NCBI RefSeq assembly: GCF_000332175.1
Contig: NZ_KB235914.1
Location: forward strand, 4,247,793-4,311,792
Direction: 5' to 3'
Length of the DNA: 64,000 nucleotides
Origin: Pseudanabaena sp. PCC 6802
GTDB taxonomy: Bacteria > Cyanobacteriota > Cyanobacteriia > Pseudanabaenales > Pseudanabaenaceae
A program made the position numbers and the translations under genes. The first letter of the stretch is position 1. Every line of letters begins with the position of its first letter. Positions 36,171 to 46,399 of this stretch are shown piece by piece. The notes beneath the pieces were generated by a model. The model saw only the letters and a list, made by a program, of their open reading frames with translations. It made no database searches and was not told the origin of the DNA.

Positions 36171-37463
36171 ATGAATCTCAAAGACAAGCACATACTTGTT
36201 GTTAGTTCTGTCTACCCTCTAACGGTAGATGGAAATCATGGTGCGTTTGTGCGCGAATCCATTTTAAGGTTGCAGTCCACTGGTGCGAAGTTCGCCGTGT
36301 TTGCACCTGCCTATGAGGGTTGTACCGATCGCATCCTGGACAGTATTCCAATCTATCGTTTTCGTTATTGCCTGAAGCCGTTTGAAAATCTCGTGCGCGA
36401 TGGCGCGCCAACTAAATTGCAAAAGCAGCCTCTTTATCTGATAGTGGCAGCACTCTATATCCTCTTAGGAACTGTGCAATTATTCTGGTTATGTCTGCGC
36501 CGCAAACCCGATCTACTTCAAATTCATTGGCCTTTTCCGCACGGTTTGATGGCACTGCCATCGATGAAGCTGCTCGGTATCCCTGCTGTATTTAGTTGCC
36601 ATGGGGCTGAACTTCTCTTAAGTAACAAATTTAAGTTTGTCTCCAGAGTGCTCGCCTGGTTGTTCCCAATGGCTAAGGGAATCACTGCGAACTCCTCTTT
36701 TACTTATAAGTTGATTCGCAAAATTTTTACGGGATCTGTACAGATTATTCCCTACGGTCAGACTATTGAAGCAAAACCAGTCAAGCATAGATCGTTCCAC
36801 GATCCCGACGATCCCGCGCGCTTGTTATTCGTGGGCAGACTCGACGAGCGCAAAGGACTGAAGTATCTTTTAGACGCTTTACCACTGGTACTAGCAGAGA
36901 GAAAGATATGTTTGCGCATTGTTGGGAAGGGCTTCTTAGAAGCAGAGCTGCGATCGCAATCCCGCGAACTAGGTTTAGATCGTTTGGTTAGCTTCTTGGG
37001 ATTTGTAAGTAAAGAGGAACTGGCTGATGAATATGCCAACTGCGATATTTTTGTACTGCCAGCGATCGTGGATAGTAAAGGTGATACTGAGGGTTTGGGA
37101 GTAGTTCTAATTGAAGCACTAGCCCATGCTAAGCCAGTTGTGGCGACAAATGTAGGTGGCATACCAGATGTCATCGTCTCTGGTAAAACAGGTCAGTTAG
37201 TACCAGAAAAAGATGTTCGATCGCTAGCTCAAGCTATTTTGAATGTTTTAGCAAAGCCCGAGATCTTTACAGAAATGGGGTTGAAAGGGTTAGAGGATAT
37301 ACAAACTCGCTTTAGTTGGGAACGTATCGTACCCATGTGGGAACGAGTATTTATGGATGCCCTTAGCGACACTGGAATTGTTGAATTCCGAACAACTGAC
37401 GATCGCGTCGATAGCGCAGCAGAATTTCCAGAACTGGAAGCTAAGGGATTTGCTCGCAAATAA
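36171..37463 (+). CDS. Family 4 glycosyltransferase
   Basis: This 430-residue protein has the GT-B fold. The N-terminal part starts HILVVSSVYPLTVDGNHGAFVRESILRL, and the C-terminal part carries LLFVGRLDERKGLKYLLDAL, then VLPAIVDSKGDTEGLGVVLIEALAHAKPVVATNVGGIPDVI with the nucleotide-sugar-binding EX7E region. It opens the plus-strand glycan cluster. It probably adds a sugar to a lipid-linked glycan; the sugar is unknown. Confidence 0.92.
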   Translation: MNLKDKHILVVSSVYPLTVDGNHGAFVRESILRLQSTGAKFAVFAPAYEGCTDRILDSIPIYRFRYCLKPFENLVRDGAPTKLQKQPLYLIVAALYILLGTVQLFWLCLRRKPDLLQIHWPFPHGLMALPSMKLLGIPAVFSCHGAELLLSNKFKFVSRVLAWLFPMAKGITANSSFTYKLIRKIFTGSVQIIPYGQTIEAKPVKHRSFHDPDDPARLLFVGRLDERKGLKYLLDALPLVLAERKICLRIVGKGFLEAELRSQSRELGLDRLVSFLGFVSKEELADEYANCDIFVLPAIVDSKGDTEGLGVVLIEALAHAKPVVATNVGGIPDVIVSGKTGQLVPEKDVRSLAQAILNVLAKPEIFTEMGLKGLEDIQTRFSWERIVPMWERVFMDALSDTGIVEFRTTDDRVDSAAEFPELEAKGFARK

Positions 37464-37494
37464 AATACCACTAGGATGTGTTAGGCGAAAGCCG

Positions 37495-37607
37495 TATAGC
37501 GGTTTTCAGATCGGAAAGAGTAGGGGGTTTGGGGGCGTTGCCCCCAAGAAGGGGTGGAACCCCTTCACCCCAAAAATAAAACCCGTTCTCAAATGAAAAC
37601 CGCTATA
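37495..37607. repeat. Palindromic element, copy 2
   Basis: A 113-bp element with ends TATAGCGGTTTTCAGATCGG and CAAATGAAAACCGCTATA. The core holds GGGGGCGTTGCCCCC and GGGGTGGAACCCC, so a long RNA hairpin would form on either strand. It fills the gap between the GT4 and HlyD genes. Confidence 0.85.
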
Positions 37608-37700
37608 ACGCATCATTGCTAGGTTCAAGATTGGTACATTATTAAAGCGCTAATCCCTAATAGCTATATGTAGTTTACTTAGAATAATGGCAGTGTAAAG

Positions 37701-39194
37701 ATGACTAGCATTCGCTTACCCTCACGGGCAATTTTTCCTTTTTTGGTGGCAGCACCTATAGGTGTGATGGCAATTCTATCTATTACAGTACTTTTGCCAG
37801 CGCTGAGGAATCCTGAGTCCAAGTTTTATGGTTCCTCCATCGGCTATCCCGCTTGGCAGAGGGCAATCGGTCAACCTATTGAAGTGCAAACTGCTATAGC
37901 CAAATATGATGCTGTAGAAGATAGTGTCGCAGCTCCGGGTGAGTCCATGAGCCTACAGCAAGTAGACGTACGCTCCCTGGTCTCTGGCACGGTAGAGAAA
38001 GTTTATGTAACTGAGGGACAGAGAGTCAAAAAAGGTCAACCTCTGATGCAAATCGAACGATTGACATTTATCGATAATCTCAACGAAGCTAAAAACGATC
38101 TGGCGATCGCAGAAGCCAGATTGCGCTCCCTAGAAATTTCCATGCCAATCAAACTCAGGCAGATGGAAACTGAATTGAATGCCAGTCAAGCAAGGATGAG
38201 TAATTCCCATGAAATTACTGCGGCAGTGGAGGAGCAGTCCAAGAACTATATTGAAGAAGCAAGGGGTTTGGCAAATACTTCCAAAAAGAAATTAGAGCAG
38301 ATTGAAATGCTTACCCGAGAAGGGGCGATTAGTAAGTTTCAACTATATAATGCTCAAGATGAATATGCATCCCGCCTCAGAGATCTAAGAAAAGCACAGA
38401 ACGGATATTTAACTGACACCTACAGCCAGTATAATGTTAAGGACTTCAATCTTCAGCGGCAGAGAGAAGTTCTGGCCGCACGGCAAAATTTAGAGCTAAC
38501 CCAGAAAACCGCTGGCAATGAAATTGAAAAAGCTCGTCTAGATTTTGAGACCCAGCAACTCAGGCTGAAACAAGCGGCGAGAGATTTGAGCAGAACCGTA
38601 ATTTATGCCAGCATGGATGGCCTGGTCAGTCAAACAAATATTCATGCTGGCGAACTAGCCGATGCCAAGGGCAAAGATCCTCTACTGACATTATCTCAAG
38701 ATATCGTGTTTAGGGCATTTGTCGATCAAGCTAGATTGAATGCCATTAAAGTAGGCGATCGCGCCACTGTGAGATTGGTTGCTTATCCCGGTCAGACCTT
38801 CCAGGGTAAGGTAATGCAAGTGAATCCTACAGTTGCTACAAACACGTCTAAGAGTAAAGTAGGAGGCGATCGCCAGTATACCTATTCTGTGTGGATTTCT
38901 GTCCAGGGTGTTTCCGTACCGCCAGGTTTGCAGGGATTTGCGCAATTCAGTCAGGGTAAAACCAGCTTGATGGTGCCAGAAAGTGCAGTGACGCACCTAT
39001 CTAGTGGCGAAGGCATGGTGATGGTAGCTGGTGCCGACGATCGCGCCCAGATCAAGAAAGTCAAGTTGGGTCGAGCAGTCAACAACCGACGCGAAGTCTT
39101 GGAAGGTCTGGCTGAAGGCGATCGGGTTGTGCTTACGCCCAGAGCGCTCAATCCTGGAGATAAGTTAGCAATTTCACATAAGCAAACAACATAA
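37701..39194 (+). CDS. HlyD-type membrane fusion/adaptor protein
   Basis: This 497-residue protein has one TM near residues 10-32, then a lipoyl-like half (QVDVRSLVSGTVEKVYVTEGQRVKKGQPLMQIE). A coiled coil with about 170 residues of helix follows, then the second lipoyl half (RTVIYASMDGLVSQTNIHAGELADA) and a beta-barrel (VFRAFVDQARLNAIKVGDRATVRLVAYPGQTFQGKV). It bridges inner- and outer-membrane parts of an export system. No ABC partner is next to it; in this context it may aid glycan export. Confidence 0.88.
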   Translation: MTSIRLPSRAIFPFLVAAPIGVMAILSITVLLPALRNPESKFYGSSIGYPAWQRAIGQPIEVQTAIAKYDAVEDSVAAPGESMSLQQVDVRSLVSGTVEKVYVTEGQRVKKGQPLMQIERLTFIDNLNEAKNDLAIAEARLRSLEISMPIKLRQMETELNASQARMSNSHEITAAVEEQSKNYIEEARGLANTSKKKLEQIEMLTREGAISKFQLYNAQDEYASRLRDLRKAQNGYLTDTYSQYNVKDFNLQRQREVLAARQNLELTQKTAGNEIEKARLDFETQQLRLKQAARDLSRTVIYASMDGLVSQTNIHAGELADAKGKDPLLTLSQDIVFRAFVDQARLNAIKVGDRATVRLVAYPGQTFQGKVMQVNPTVATNTSKSKVGGDRQYTYSVWISVQGVSVPPGLQGFAQFSQGKTSLMVPESAVTHLSSGEGMVMVAGADDRAQIKKVKLGRAVNNRREVLEGLAEGDRVVLTPRALNPGDKLAISHKQTT

Positions 39195-39363
39195 AACAAC
39201 ATATAGCAATCCAAAATGATTTGTGTAAGTTGCGATCGGCGGTCAGTAAAACCTCTCTCAAATCTTCTCTAGCCAAGCTGTATAACCCCGCGACCGTATT
39301 AAAGAGACGGTTTCTGGGAGCATCTCCACCCTGGTAATGATAAAGTAATGGCAAGGCAAATTT

Positions 39364-40800
39364 ATGCTAAACGAATCAAAGCTTGAGTATGGAAGGTTAT
39401 CTCTGGTGTTTGGCCTGCTTCTCCGTTGGCTAAGCTGGTTTAGTAGAGAACGCATAGTCTTGCTTGCTGCTGCATTAGCGCTGGGGATCGGAGCTATTAA
39501 GCCGTGGTATCAACTCCCGCCAACAACTCTCGATGCCTTTAAGACAAACCTATCCGTCACGCATTTAGGTAGGGGTCTATCTGCTTTCTTTGTCTGCCTC
39601 AGCCTTATGTTAATATTTCGACCCAGTCCATCTAGTCGCGCCCATAGATTATCCTACTGGTGTGGATTTACGATCGCGCTGCTTTTCCCTTACTTTGTAA
39701 CCACCTGGATGCCTACGATAGACTACATCTCCGCATTTATTTACGATCGAGAAGGCAGCGTCACTGCCCATGTCAAGATGAATGCCAATCAGATACAGGC
39801 GCAGTGGAAGCAGAATATTCAACTAACACCGTCAAGTCCCATCACCACAACATTTGACCTCCCATTTCGCAATGCCCGCTTTTTTCAACTCTCATCGTGG
39901 GATCGTGTTTGGAAGTCGGGTTTTGGCTACTCTCGCTCTTTTCTGGCATTTATTGGACGGGGATGGATGATGTCTGGCTTGGGGTTTGGGATTGGCCTGA
40001 CTGCGCTCTACCTGGGGTTAGGTGGTTCAGGCAAAGGAGCATTCCAAATTTTCCTGGGAGATATGTCCAAATTTCTACCAGGTTTTGCCATAGGATTTGG
40101 AATTCTGGTTATTTCGATTCTATTACCTGGAATGGTCAACTATCAGCTAGATGCCATGTTTGCAAGGGGAGAGTATCACCAGGTACTTGTTGTTAGCAGG
40201 ATCGTATCATCATTTTTTCCTCCAATGAACACTGATGAGACATTCCTTAAACGCATTGCTGAAGCAGGATTTTACGGTGATGAACCAGAGCCAAGTTTGA
40301 TTAGTTTTGCCAAAGGCGTAGAACGCTATCGCCTCAAAGATCTGGCTGGAGCAGAAGGATTTTTTCAAGAATCATTAGAACTCAATCCCAGGCGTGCTGT
40401 GGTGAGGGGATATCTAGCAACGACAATTCTGAACCAGGCAGTGCAATATTACAACACCTCTTATAACACGGAAGTCCCTAATACTCGCAAACCCGGATCT
40501 GCTATAGATCGTTTCGAGCAAGTGCTGCGGGTTTTTCCAAATCATATTGAAGCTATGTACGATCTCATGTTAGCGAGTTTCGTTAACGGCGAATTAGAGC
40601 GATCGGCTAAAATTGCCAAACAGATTATTGAAGCAGAGAGTTACGCTCAATTACCCAATCTCTCTTTGTTAGGGCAAGCCTATCTGCACTCCGCTTGGAT
40701 CACTTACAAGGACGGCGATCCCGCACTTGCCTGGAAGAAATTCCGTCAATCTACCGATCCTAAAACATGGGATAGTATGGAAGAAGAGGGAGAGCCATGA
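39364..40800 (+). CDS. Membrane protein with C-terminal TPR region
   Basis: This 478-residue protein has six or so TM segments in the first 260 residues and an extracellular loop of about 60 residues. A soluble tail has TPR-like repeats (FAKGVERYRLKDLAGAEGFFQESLELNPRRA, AIDRFEQVLRVFPNHIEAMYDL). No enzyme motif is visible. Its stop overlaps the start of the GT39-like gene (ATGA, 4 bp), so the two are coupled. It may be a scaffold for glycan assembly. Confidence 0.82.
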   Translation: MLNESKLEYGRLSLVFGLLLRWLSWFSRERIVLLAAALALGIGAIKPWYQLPPTTLDAFKTNLSVTHLGRGLSAFFVCLSLMLIFRPSPSSRAHRLSYWCGFTIALLFPYFVTTWMPTIDYISAFIYDREGSVTAHVKMNANQIQAQWKQNIQLTPSSPITTTFDLPFRNARFFQLSSWDRVWKSGFGYSRSFLAFIGRGWMMSGLGFGIGLTALYLGLGGSGKGAFQIFLGDMSKFLPGFAIGFGILVISILLPGMVNYQLDAMFARGEYHQVLVVSRIVSSFFPPMNTDETFLKRIAEAGFYGDEPEPSLISFAKGVERYRLKDLAGAEGFFQESLELNPRRAVVRGYLATTILNQAVQYYNTSYNTEVPNTRKPGSAIDRFEQVLRVFPNHIEAMYDLMLASFVNGELERSAKIAKQIIEAESYAQLPNLSLLGQAYLHSAWITYKDGDPALAWKKFRQSTDPKTWDSMEEEGEP

Positions 40801-43800
40801 TAACTGCAACGGAGGCACCAAACAAACTCAGCCGCTGGCTAGCGATCGGTACGATTCTAGTTCTGGGATTTTTAGTGGGGATGCTGGGATTCTATACTTG
40901 GCATAAACTCCCATCTCCAATCGAACGTGTATCCTGGTCGCCCGAAGTGCAGTGGATTGAGCCGCAGGAATCGAGCTTTCGCATGTACGCTCGCAGTACC
41001 TTCTACTTGAATGGAGATGCTCGGGTTGCCTGGCTCAAGCTTTCAGCCGATAATGACTTTATCCTCTACGTCAATGGGGAAACTGTCGATCTAGAGTTGA
41101 GCGTTCTTGGTTTCCCTCTGAGCTTGGGTACGAAATCCTCTCAGCTTTGGCAAAATCTAAATGATAGCGTGAGCTATGTCGATCTGGGTGTAGGGAATCA
41201 CATGCTTGCCAATGCAAAAGACTGGCAGTTAACTACCTACGTCGATCTCACTAATTATCTGCGACCTGGCAAAAACGTCATCGCTTTAGAGTTGCAAAAA
41301 GGACGGCCTAGCCCCCGTCTGGCGCTGGAAGGAGCGGTATATTCTGTCGCTAATGTATCGCCGATCGCTCTTTCCACTGGTATAGCAACCTGGCGAGTGT
41401 CGCCCGTGTCAGAAAATCGCGGCAATCTTCAGTGGTATGAAAGTGACTTCCCAGATCAAAATTGGGCGGAAGCTAAGTTACTTGGGACTGTAACAGAAGC
41501 AACCTACAGTCGCACGAGTTCCCATGTCTACGATCGCGAGTTGCAGGGAAACTGGATTGTCGGTAACGAAAGTCCGCAGGGAGAGATATGGTTTAGAGGC
41601 AATTGGCAAGTACCCAAAGATCGACAACGAGCATTTATCCGGTTTGCAGGAGATGGCGAGTATGCCTTGACAATCGATGGTTTGCTAGTTAGGCGATACA
41701 GTAAAGACGATGGCAATCTCCTACGCATGTTTGAGGTTACCAACTTTTTGCGTAGCGGTAATAATACCATTTCGGTGCAGGCTATCCGTCCCATTGATTC
41801 CATTCGCTCCCCTACGCGCAATGGGAGTTTGGGCTTCTTCCTCGATGGTTGGGTAGAAACAGCGTCGAATCGCGTTACGGCTGAGGTTGCAACCGATAGC
41901 TCTTGGAGTAGCACGGACAAGGCGATCGCTGGCTGGGACAGAGGCTTGGGGTCAGGTCAACCTGTAGTGGAACTGCGACCTCCAGACTCCAATGAGTTCA
42001 GGCGATATTTTGAGGGTAATGCCTACCTGGTTAATTTCCCGAATTATATCGGGCAGCAAGGTATTTGGCAGATAGCTAGTATGGCTTGTGCGGCAGTTGG
42101 GGCATGGGGGTTGGGTCGTTTCTGGCTGTCTCAGCGTCAGGGTGTGTGGGATAGTTTCAATGCTGGGAGCGCCCTGTTGTTACCTGGTACGTTATTTCTC
42201 ATCGGAATTGGTTTGCTGAAGCATCGCTATGCTGAAGCCGAACGCGGTATTCTATTCATGCGATCGCAGAGTATCTCATTGACATGGTTGGGATTTATCG
42301 GAATTGTAGTTTTAACTCTACTATGGAGTCAGTTCAAACTAATCGCTCGGACGAAATCCCAGGATGGTTCATCTATAGCAACGCCGTTGCAGGCTTTGCG
42401 GATACGTTGGGGATTGTGGTTCCTGTTTGGTCTAGCTGCATTTGTAGCTCTCCGACTGCTAGCAGGAATGGGTTTGCTGGCAACCATCGGCTCCATATCC
42501 TTGCCCGTATTAGGCGCGATCGCTATTGTTAGCATCCGCGCCAAACGCTCGCAATGGCATCCCAAAGATTGGTGGTCATTGCTGCGATCGCAATGGCCAG
42601 TTTGGGGACAGTGGGTTGTGTTGGCTGTAATTATCGCAGTTGGATTTGTCCTGCGCGCCCGAGATCTGAATTTTGTCCCCTACGATGCGGATGAGAATAC
42701 TTCACTCGATGCAGTCAGAGGTATTTTGCGTACTGGCGCACCGGAGCCAGCTTCTAAAATTTGGTATACGCGCGGACCATTCTTTCACTACATGTCTGCC
42801 ATTTGGCTCGCTTTGGTGGGAGAATCTTTCACTAAAGCCCGCTTCCTGATCGTGTTGTGGGGAGTTGCTTTCCTAGCTGTAGCATTTATCTTTACTAGGC
42901 ATATTACGGGCAAAGTTTGGTTTGCTTTGCTAATCGTGGCAGTATTCGCGATCGATCCTTTGGAGTTATGGAACTCCAGAAACTTCCGCTTTTATCAGAC
43001 CGTGCAATGCTTAAACCTGCTGGCATTTTATTTTTTCTGTAAGGGATTCATCGACAAAGCGGGCAAGAAATATCAATACGGATTTTTCATTGCCTTTACA
43101 TCGGCACTGTTAAACCAGGAGGTTTCGATCACCTTAATACCGGGGTTCTTGCTGGGGTTTATCTTTTTCTATCGACCTTTCGATTGGAAGAGCGATCGCC
43201 ACATAGCGATCGGGGCATTCATGACCATGAGTATATACATCTACAATGGAATCTTTTTCCTCATTCGATGCCTAACTCCCTATGTAGCCTTAACGAATAC
43301 GACTGAAACTCAGATGAAATTCCATATGCGCGACTTCACTGGGTTTACCGGATCTTTCTTCTTTGGCTCGGCTCGCTTGTATACGCTTTACAGTTTGTTC
43401 TTTTTCCTTGGGTTTATTTATTTTATCAGGCAGAAGAATCAAAAGTTAGTCTTTCTATTTTGCTGTGTATTCCTGAATTTAGTGCTTCTGACCGTGATGG
43501 TGCTGGCTCATGCTAGTAGATATTCCTATTCTATCTATCCCCTATTCATTATCCTATCGATCTATAGCGCCATTTGCTTAATGGCAAGTCTGGGTAAAAA
43601 TTTAGAAGCCATGCTTGCTGGAATTGTGCCATTGCAGGCGATCGCCTTGAGTTTTCTTACTCTCTTACTAATCTTTAATATCGAGCCAGCTAGAGTACTG
43701 GACAGCTACCATGATGCCATGTCCAGGCATAATCCCAAAGTATTTGAGTATATCCGCGATCGCCGTCAACCTGGAGACGTGGTGTTTGCGAATCTTCCCG

Positions 43801-44156
43801 CCGCTGCCGCTATCAATCTGGGCGGACTGGACTACTACTTGCCACCGACTGGGATGTTAGGGTTTGATGGCGTTTATCTGAGTGACGGTCGATTGATCGA
43901 TCGCTGGGCTGGCGGTGAGGCGGTTACGACGATCGACCAAATGAGCCGCATTCTCGCCAAAGCGAATCGAGTCTGGATTCAAGTGGACGACCGCAAAGCT
44001 CCCGACGAGCCAGAGTTAGCGAAACTCTACCATTACTATCGCACGATTGGCAAATCTGCTATGGAAACGTTTGGCGTGCGCCTGCGCCTATGGCAGAAAG
44101 AAGATGGCTTGTTGCCACGCGAACCCAACCAGGGTCAAGATTTAGGAGCATTTTAA
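40797..44156 (+). CDS. GT39-like polyprenol-dependent glycosyltransferase with N-terminal beta-sandwich region
   Basis: This is a 1119-residue protein. After a TM at about residues 13-33 come about 380 residues of extracytoplasmic beta-rich sequence with two similar parts, each with a conserved aromatic/Asn-Gly turn (FILYVNGETVDLE and YALTIDGLLVRRY) followed by DLTNYLRPGKNVIALE and EVTNFLRSGNNTISVQ. These resemble the N-terminal jelly-roll domains of glycoside hydrolases. Next are about 12 TM helices and the GT-C motif FVPYDADENTSLDAVRG, where DADE is the likely catalytic acidic pair. The substrate is unknown. Confidence 0.87.
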   Translation: MITATEAPNKLSRWLAIGTILVLGFLVGMLGFYTWHKLPSPIERVSWSPEVQWIEPQESSFRMYARSTFYLNGDARVAWLKLSADNDFILYVNGETVDLELSVLGFPLSLGTKSSQLWQNLNDSVSYVDLGVGNHMLANAKDWQLTTYVDLTNYLRPGKNVIALELQKGRPSPRLALEGAVYSVANVSPIALSTGIATWRVSPVSENRGNLQWYESDFPDQNWAEAKLLGTVTEATYSRTSSHVYDRELQGNWIVGNESPQGEIWFRGNWQVPKDRQRAFIRFAGDGEYALTIDGLLVRRYSKDDGNLLRMFEVTNFLRSGNNTISVQAIRPIDSIRSPTRNGSLGFFLDGWVETASNRVTAEVATDSSWSSTDKAIAGWDRGLGSGQPVVELRPPDSNEFRRYFEGNAYLVNFPNYIGQQGIWQIASMACAAVGAWGLGRFWLSQRQGVWDSFNAGSALLLPGTLFLIGIGLLKHRYAEAERGILFMRSQSISLTWLGFIGIVVLTLLWSQFKLIARTKSQDGSSIATPLQALRIRWGLWFLFGLAAFVALRLLAGMGLLATIGSISLPVLGAIAIVSIRAKRSQWHPKDWWSLLRSQWPVWGQWVVLAVIIAVGFVLRARDLNFVPYDADENTSLDAVRGILRTGAPEPASKIWYTRGPFFHYMSAIWLALVGESFTKARFLIVLWGVAFLAVAFIFTRHITGKVWFALLIVAVFAIDPLELWNSRNFRFYQTVQCLNLLAFYFFCKGFIDKAGKKYQYGFFIAFTSALLNQEVSITLIPGFLLGFIFFYRPFDWKSDRHIAIGAFMTMSIYIYNGIFFLIRCLTPYVALTNTTETQMKFHMRDFTGFTGSFFFGSARLYTLYSLFFFLGFIYFIRQKNQKLVFLFCCVFLNLVLLTVMVLAHASRYSYSIYPLFIILSIYSAICLMASLGKNLEAMLAGIVPLQAIALSFLTLLLIFNIEPARVLDSYHDAMSRHNPKVFEYIRDRRQPGDVVFANLPAAAAINLGGLDYYLPPTGMLGFDGVYLSDGRLIDRWAGGEAVTTIDQMSRILAKANRVWIQVDDRKAPDEPELAKLYHYYRTIGKSAMETFGVRLRLWQKEDGLLPREPNQGQDLGAF

Positions 44157-45124
44157 TGAAACGGAAATCAGTCGTAGCGCTAAAAGTGGCAGTTAGTCTG
44201 GGCATTCTCGCCTTTGTCTTCAGCCGCGTAGATTTGGCCCAGATATGGACGCAAGTTAATTATCTCTCTTTACCTTTTGTTGCCTTTGCTCTGCTCTACT
44301 ACACGGGCTGTCAGTGGTTGAGTTGTTGGCGCTGGCAAACTGTTTTGCGAGCCACGGGACATTTCGTGTCGATTAGTAGGTTGCTAGCGAGCTATTTCGC
44401 AGGTATGTTCGTCAGTATCTTTCTGCCAGGTTCCTTTGGTGGAGATGTCTATCGCTCCTACACGGTTTCGCAAAAGATCGGGGATATTGAGGTGGCGATC
44501 GCGTCGGTATTTTTGGAAAGATTTACCGGACTAGCCGCAATATTTGCGCTGGCGCTGTTGGGACTGCCCTTAGCCTTCAAGATTATTGGCCGCTGGGATA
44601 TTATTCTACTTTTTGTCGTATGCGCCTCCGTAATTTCCGGTGGAACGCTCCTAATTGCCAGCCCCAGGCTGCTAATTTGGGCAGAACCCTGGCTGCAAAA
44701 ACTACGTATGGGTGGAATAGTTGCTCGAATTGCCAAGATTCAAATTATTCTCAGAAAGTTCGTCCAGCATCGGCGCGCAATGGCGATCGCCATTGCGATT
44801 TCACTATTAATCCAGCTTGCAGTTCCCTTTTATCAATATCTTTTAGCCCAACAATTAAAGATTTCCATCTCTTATCTGGAACTTTTAATCTTTACGCCCA
44901 TCTCTATAGTAGTTACCCTTTTACCTATATCCTTCGGCGGACTGGGCGTTCAGGAAGGATTATGGGTTTACCTATTCGGTCGCGTTGGTGTTAGTGCCGA
45001 GCAAGCTATTACCCTATCTCTCACATTTACGCTTTTAGGCTGGATCTTGAGTTTACCTGGTTCAATCGTCCTCTTCCTCGACGCTGCTGGAGTGCAAAAA
45101 CTGAAGCAGGACGCGAGCAAATAG
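44156..45124 (+). CDS. UPF0104/YbhN-type membrane protein (LPG-synthase TM region-like)
   Basis: This 322-residue protein starts at ATG 44156, overlapping the previous TAA by one base (TAATG) with AGGAG upstream. It has about eight TM segments and the motifs LASYFAGMFVSIFLPGSFGGDVYRSY and ISFGGLGVQEGLWVYLFGRVG, typical of the flippase-like domain (COG0392). The family is thought to move or handle polyprenyl- or lipid-linked compounds. No catalytic GNAT-like domain is fused. It fits glycan-lipid handling in this cluster. Confidence 0.88.
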   Translation: MKRKSVVALKVAVSLGILAFVFSRVDLAQIWTQVNYLSLPFVAFALLYYTGCQWLSCWRWQTVLRATGHFVSISRLLASYFAGMFVSIFLPGSFGGDVYRSYTVSQKIGDIEVAIASVFLERFTGLAAIFALALLGLPLAFKIIGRWDIILLFVVCASVISGGTLLIASPRLLIWAEPWLQKLRMGGIVARIAKIQIILRKFVQHRRAMAIAIAISLLIQLAVPFYQYLLAQQLKISISYLELLIFTPISIVVTLLPISFGGLGVQEGLWVYLFGRVGVSAEQAITLSLTFTLLGWILSLPGSIVLFLDAAGVQKLKQDASK

Positions 45125-45163
45125 AAACCTTCGACAACAAACATATGTCCGCGATCGCAAATC

Positions 45164-46288
45164 ATGTACAAAACCTTTAGATACAAACTATTTGGCAGGT
45201 TTAGCAAGTCGATCTTGTTATGCTTCGCTACCCTACTTGCTTGCGTATCGCTCAGCGGGCTACCAATTTTTAGCCCTTCGACCTTAACCTTGGCTGCTCC
45301 AACAGCCTCTGAGTGGGATGTACTTGCAGCGATCGATCCAGGCTTACTAAACTTCCAAGTGCAATTAGTAGATGTCGATCGCCGCAACGGTGCAATTAAC
45401 GAGAATAGAGATATCTTTATTTCTGTTGGTATGCAAAGACACTCTAGTAAACCGATTGCCTATGGCATACTAACTAAGAACACGGGCTTAATCGACACTG
45501 GAATTAAGATCCTAGAGTACGCTTTCGCTCGACAAAGCGCGGACGGAAGTTTCCCAAGTTTTCTCCCAGAAGGGGCTGAAGGGATTCCACGTAGCGTTTC
45601 CTTTTTCTTTCAAGATTTAGGGCGCAGTTTTCTACTTGCCCAAAATTCTAGCTGGTTCCAAAGCAGTTCTCAAACAAAAGGTTTGCGCGATCGCATGAAT
45701 AAACTCATTCCTCCCGCTACTAAATCTTTGCACTGGTTAATCTCCCAGGAAGGCACGCTCAAAAAACACGATCGCAGTGCCACGAATCGGCTCTTTTTCC
45801 ATGCCCTAGCTTACTATCTGGTGGGTAAGGCAACGCGCAGACCGGATGCGATAAAAATAGGCGAAAACTTTGCGCGTATGGCTTTGAAGCAACAAAGCAA
45901 GGAAGGCTTTTTCCCTGAGAATAGAGGTTACGACACCAGCTACAATGGAGTCTCATTGCAACAGGCTTTGATTTTATATACTAACCTCGATGCCAATAGT
46001 TCGCTAAGACAGGATCTGTGGCAAGGAATCGAGCGAAGCGTAGCTTGGCAAAAAAACTTTTTCCTGCCTAGTGGCGAGCTTGCAACTACTGGCAATACCA
46101 GGATTCGTACTGGTGGTGAGAGATTCTTACGGCGCAAGAAAACAGTCGATTATGTTCCGTTAATTGTAGCTTTCAACTATTACTCCAAGCTTTCCGGCGA
46201 TTCTACCGTGCAGATGCTAGCCGATCGCACCTTCGCCTTTTACCGCGAAAGTAAGGAAAGAACTACCAGGAGGGAGAGGGAGCGATAG
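45164..46288 (+). CDS. Secreted protein of unknown activity, paralogue A
   Basis: This 374-residue protein has a signal-type hydrophobic N-terminus (residues about 15-40, cleavage near TLAAPTASEW). The rest is helical with a repeated pattern of short loops (SVGMQRHSSKPIAYGILTKNTGLIDTGIKILEYAFARQSADGSFPS, RMALKQQSKEGFFPENRGYDTSYNGVSLQQAL). The pattern suggests an alpha/alpha-toroid like that in many glycan lyases and hydrolases. A paralogue lies at 47600, with identical stretches such as GYDTSYN versus GYDSSYN. The catalytic residues are not known; a role in trimming or depolymerising the exported glycan is inference. Confidence 0.8.
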   Translation: MYKTFRYKLFGRFSKSILLCFATLLACVSLSGLPIFSPSTLTLAAPTASEWDVLAAIDPGLLNFQVQLVDVDRRNGAINENRDIFISVGMQRHSSKPIAYGILTKNTGLIDTGIKILEYAFARQSADGSFPSFLPEGAEGIPRSVSFFFQDLGRSFLLAQNSSWFQSSSQTKGLRDRMNKLIPPATKSLHWLISQEGTLKKHDRSATNRLFFHALAYYLVGKATRRPDAIKIGENFARMALKQQSKEGFFPENRGYDTSYNGVSLQQALILYTNLDANSSLRQDLWQGIERSVAWQKNFFLPSGELATTGNTRIRTGGERFLRRKKTVDYVPLIVAFNYYSKLSGDSTVQMLADRTFAFYRESKERTTRRERER

Positions 46289-46399
46289 GTTGTACGATGA
46301 AAACAGGGAGCAAGGGAGCAGAGCATGAGGATGTCAAAGATCCCGCATTATTCAGCATAGTTACGATACGAGTTGTTCATCTTATAAAAGGAAAGTTGT

